NCBI GenBank assembly: GCA_050289385.1
Contig: JBNKFQ010000140.1
Location: 1 to 16,546, forward strand
Reading direction: 5' to 3'
Source of the DNA: JBNKFQ01 sp050289385
GTDB taxonomy: Bacteria > Pseudomonadota > Gammaproteobacteria > Pseudomonadales > Porticoccaceae
DNA: 16,546 nt
Shown: piece after piece, positions 15,009-16,546 of the stretch
Numbering within the stretch: position 1 is the first letter of the stretch
How the letters are laid out: each line of letters begins with the position of its first letter
Notes under the pieces: generated by a model
Databases searched by the model: none
Told to the model about the DNA's origin: nothing
The model's input: only the letters and a program-made list of their open reading frames with translations
Position numbers and translations under genes: made by a program

Positions 15009-15370
15009 GACCTACTGATCACTGACAATTTGCCGTTGATCATTCTCCTGGGTAGTTACGACAAATTGTCAATGGCCAATGGTTAATTTGCCAATAAACA
15101 ATGGAGCCCGAACCGGCTGGCCATTGCGCTAATCGTTATTCACAAATAATCGTTACCCGCAACTTCTCCAGACTATCAATCTCCAGGCAGTCCGAAAAAA
15201 ATTGTCCTCTGTCCAGTTGCCCGTCGTCTATGGATTACTGGAACACTCTAATCCAGGTGGAGGACGGTCAGATCAACACCACAGCTCGCGACAACTTGTC
15301 TTACAAAACCGGGCAAACCATACTGTGCCTTGACCAACACCGGAGCAAATCCCGGCCAGTCCGGGCGCCC
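15009..15370. other. Intergenic region between yceH and the second sigma gene
   Basis: Apart from one inverted repeat at 15023-15071 I see no feature in these 362 bases. The sigma reading frame is open back to 15101, but the translation before 15371 has no family resemblance and starts well outside the sigma2 domain, so I treat it as leader. No clear promoter was found; an ECF-type promoter would not be recognisable by eye. Confidence 0.6.
15023..15071. repeat. Perfect 10-bp inverted repeat after yceH
   Basis: TGACAATTTG (15023-15032) and CAAATTGTCA (15062-15071) are exact reverse complements separated by 29 bases. No T-run follows on either strand, which makes a simple terminator unlikely. 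It may be a pair of half-sites or an mRNA 3' stem. Confidence 0.6.
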
Positions 15371-15928
15371 ATGAGCAGCCGCCACCAGCTTATTACACAA
15401 CTTTACGAACGCTACAGGAGTGTTCTGACCAGTTATGTTCAAGGCCTGCTGCGCGGCGTCAACGACGATGCGCAAGATGTCGTGCAAAGCGTCTTTACCC
15501 GCCTTTCTGCGCTCGATAGGCCAGAACAAGTCAAAGACCCCAGGCGCTACCTGTTTCGCGCCGCCCGCAACCTGGTGATCGACAACGCCCGGCGGCGGGT
15601 ACGAGAGTACCCGGTATTTGTCGAGGACAGCGACGCAGAGGCGCAGGACAGCAACTCACCCGAGCAACAATTATTGTCGCGGGAAGAACTGAGAATTCTC
15701 GAATGGTCACTTACTCGTATGCCACGCAAGCGGCGGCAAATTTTTATCATGACCCGCATCCAGGGCCAAAGTTACCAGGAAGCTGCCCTGCAACTGGGAA
15801 TGAGCAACGCCGCCGTACAAAAGAACATGACCCGCGCACTGCGAGACTGCCGTCGTGCTTTTGAGCATTTTATGGGCAGCCGGGACGGTGCGCTGAAGAT
15901 CTTGTCGGAGGAACCAGACAATGACTGA
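15371..15928 (+). CDS. Second FecI-type ECF RNA polymerase sigma factor
   Basis: An ECF sigma factor of 185 residues. Sigma2 covers about 5-77 (LITQLYERYRSVLTSYVQGLL, DDAQDVVQSVFTRL, DPRRYLFRAARNLVIDNARRR). Sigma4 covers about 99-165, with the helix-turn-helix QSYQEAALQLGMSNAAVQKNM. It is closer to the classic FecI pattern than the sigma at 13459-14010 and differs clearly from it, so the two are not a recent duplication. The start at 15371 puts sigma2 at the N-terminus; the frame stays open to 15101 and the ribosome site is weak, so the start is not certain. Its end overlaps the next gene by 8 bases, so the pair is co-translated. Its target genes are probably downstream of the window. Confidence 0.93.
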   Translation: MSSRHQLITQLYERYRSVLTSYVQGLLRGVNDDAQDVVQSVFTRLSALDRPEQVKDPRRYLFRAARNLVIDNARRRVREYPVFVEDSDAEAQDSNSPEQQLLSREELRILEWSLTRMPRKRRQIFIMTRIQGQSYQEAALQLGMSNAAVQKNMTRALRDCRRAFEHFMGSRDGALKILSEEPDND

Positions 15929-16546
15929 CAGATCGATTACAGCACAAGCTGAGCGCTGGTTAACACAACTCGAGTCCGGCACCAGCAGCGAGCGCCAGCG
16001 CCGACAGTTTGAGCACTGGCTCAACAGTGACAATCGCCACCGCGTGGCCTGGCAAAAAGTGAAAACCTTTAATCGCGGCCTGGCGCACCTGGACACCACC
16101 TCCCGGCAACGCCTGGTTGCCCTGCTACCGCTTGACCGCCCCATTAATCCGTTCACAAACTGGCTGCGCGAACTGTCTGGCGCTCCCAAAGTCGCCCTGG
16201 CACTGTCCCTGTTGCTGGTTATCGCCCTGCCCCTGGTGTTATGGCTCGATACGCCCCCTCCGGTAGCTGGCACACAGTACACAACCAAGATAGGCGAGAC
16301 ACGTGATCTCAATTTGCAAGATGGGTCTGTTGTAACCCTTGGCGCCCACTCCGCCCTGTCTATCCAGTTCAATGAAAGCCAGCGTCGGGCAGTCCTGACC
16401 AAAGGAGAAGCCTTTTTCAATGTTGCCGACAATCCGCAACAACCGTTTGTGGTGCAAGTGGACAATCTGGAAGTCAGGGTGCTTGGCACCCAATTCAATG
16501 TGCGCACCAGCGCGCAACAGGTAGCGGTGGCCGTAACGGAAGGCAG
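15921..16546 (+). CDS. Second FecR-type anti-sigma factor (partial, C-terminus off window)
   Basis: The first 208 residues of a FecR-type membrane signal transducer; the frame is open to the window end. The N-terminal DUF4880-like domain (1 to about 50) shows AERWLTQLESG and FEHWLNSDNRHRVAWQKV. A transmembrane helix follows (about 90-109, VALALSLLLVIALPLVLWL). The periplasmic FecR domain starts near 120 with TKIGETRDLNLQDGSVVTLG, KGEAFFNVADNPQQPF and VRVLGTQFNVR. The ATG at 15921 overlaps the sigma stop at 15926-15928. This gene, unlike the FecR at 12404-13456, keeps the classic W-rich N-terminal motif. An STN-domain receptor gene would be expected soon after it. An in-frame stop is not seen before the edge. 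Confidence 0.93.
   Translation, partial: MTDRSITAQAERWLTQLESGTSSERQRRQFEHWLNSDNRHRVAWQKVKTFNRGLAHLDTTSRQRLVALLPLDRPINPFTNWLRELSGAPKVALALSLLLVIALPLVLWLDTPPPVAGTQYTTKIGETRDLNLQDGSVVTLGAHSALSIQFNESQRRAVLTKGEAFFNVADNPQQPFVVQVDNLEVRVLGTQFNVRTSAQQVAVAVTEG

Noticed and set aside
15101..15370. 90-codon N-terminal extension of the second sigma factor
   Set aside because: Sigma2 begins right after Met at 15371. The extension has no resemblance to sigma factors and appears to be open by chance.
1..16546. CRISPR array, tRNA or rRNA genes, integrase or phage genes
   Set aside because: I looked for regularly spaced repeats, tRNA-like cloverleaf ends and conserved rRNA stretches and saw none. The only mobile trace is the non-coding element at 9363-9641.

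Overview
The window looks like chromosomal DNA of a free-living, probably marine, gammaproteobacterium. The grounds are a YceH/UPF0502 protein, FecI/FecR surface-signalling modules, a TonB-dependent receptor with an N-terminal signalling domain, an exported molybdenum hydroxylase, and a DUF1552/DUF1592 cassette of a kind seen in marine Gammaproteobacteria, Myxococcota and Planctomycetes. I cannot fix the genus. No rRNA, tRNA, CRISPR array or phage gene is visible.

Layout. (1) Positions 1-3365, minus strand: a tightly coupled operon. It encodes an exported proline-iminopeptidase-like alpha/beta hydrolase, then the small 2Fe-2S subunit and the large molybdopterin subunit of an IorAB-type molybdenum hydroxylase. 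The last gene runs off the left edge of the window. (2) 3366-3626: the boundary between two operons, with a strong structured hairpin and a weak promoter candidate. (3) 3627-9194, minus strand: a four-gene operon for cell-envelope proteins. In transcription order these are an unrecognised secreted protein, a membrane-anchored DUF1592-type (PSD1-like) protein with one c-type haem motif, a Tat-exported DUF1552 protein, and a lipoprotein built from PF03640/COG4315-like repeats. (4) 9195-9917: a gene-poor spacer that holds a palindromic MITE-like element of about 280 bp (9363-9641) and a rho-independent terminator for the next operon. (5) 9918-14010, minus strand: a FecI-type sigma factor, FecR-type anti-sigma and STN-domain TonB-dependent receptor, a complete trans-envelope signalling and uptake cassette. 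(6) 14355-15008, plus strand: yceH. (7) 15371-16546, plus strand: a second FecI/FecR pair, with the FecR cut by the window end.

How the genes may work together. The sigma/anti-sigma/receptor trio would let a ligand bound at the outer membrane switch on its own receptor through FecR and FecI. The minus-strand enzyme operons put several redox proteins in or across the inner membrane and periplasm: Mo plus 2Fe-2S, haem c, and repeat lipoprotein. The four-gene DUF1552/PSD1-like/PF03640/unknown operon is the least understood part and the best candidate for an undescribed periplasmic redox or degradative system. No substrate can be assigned from sequence.
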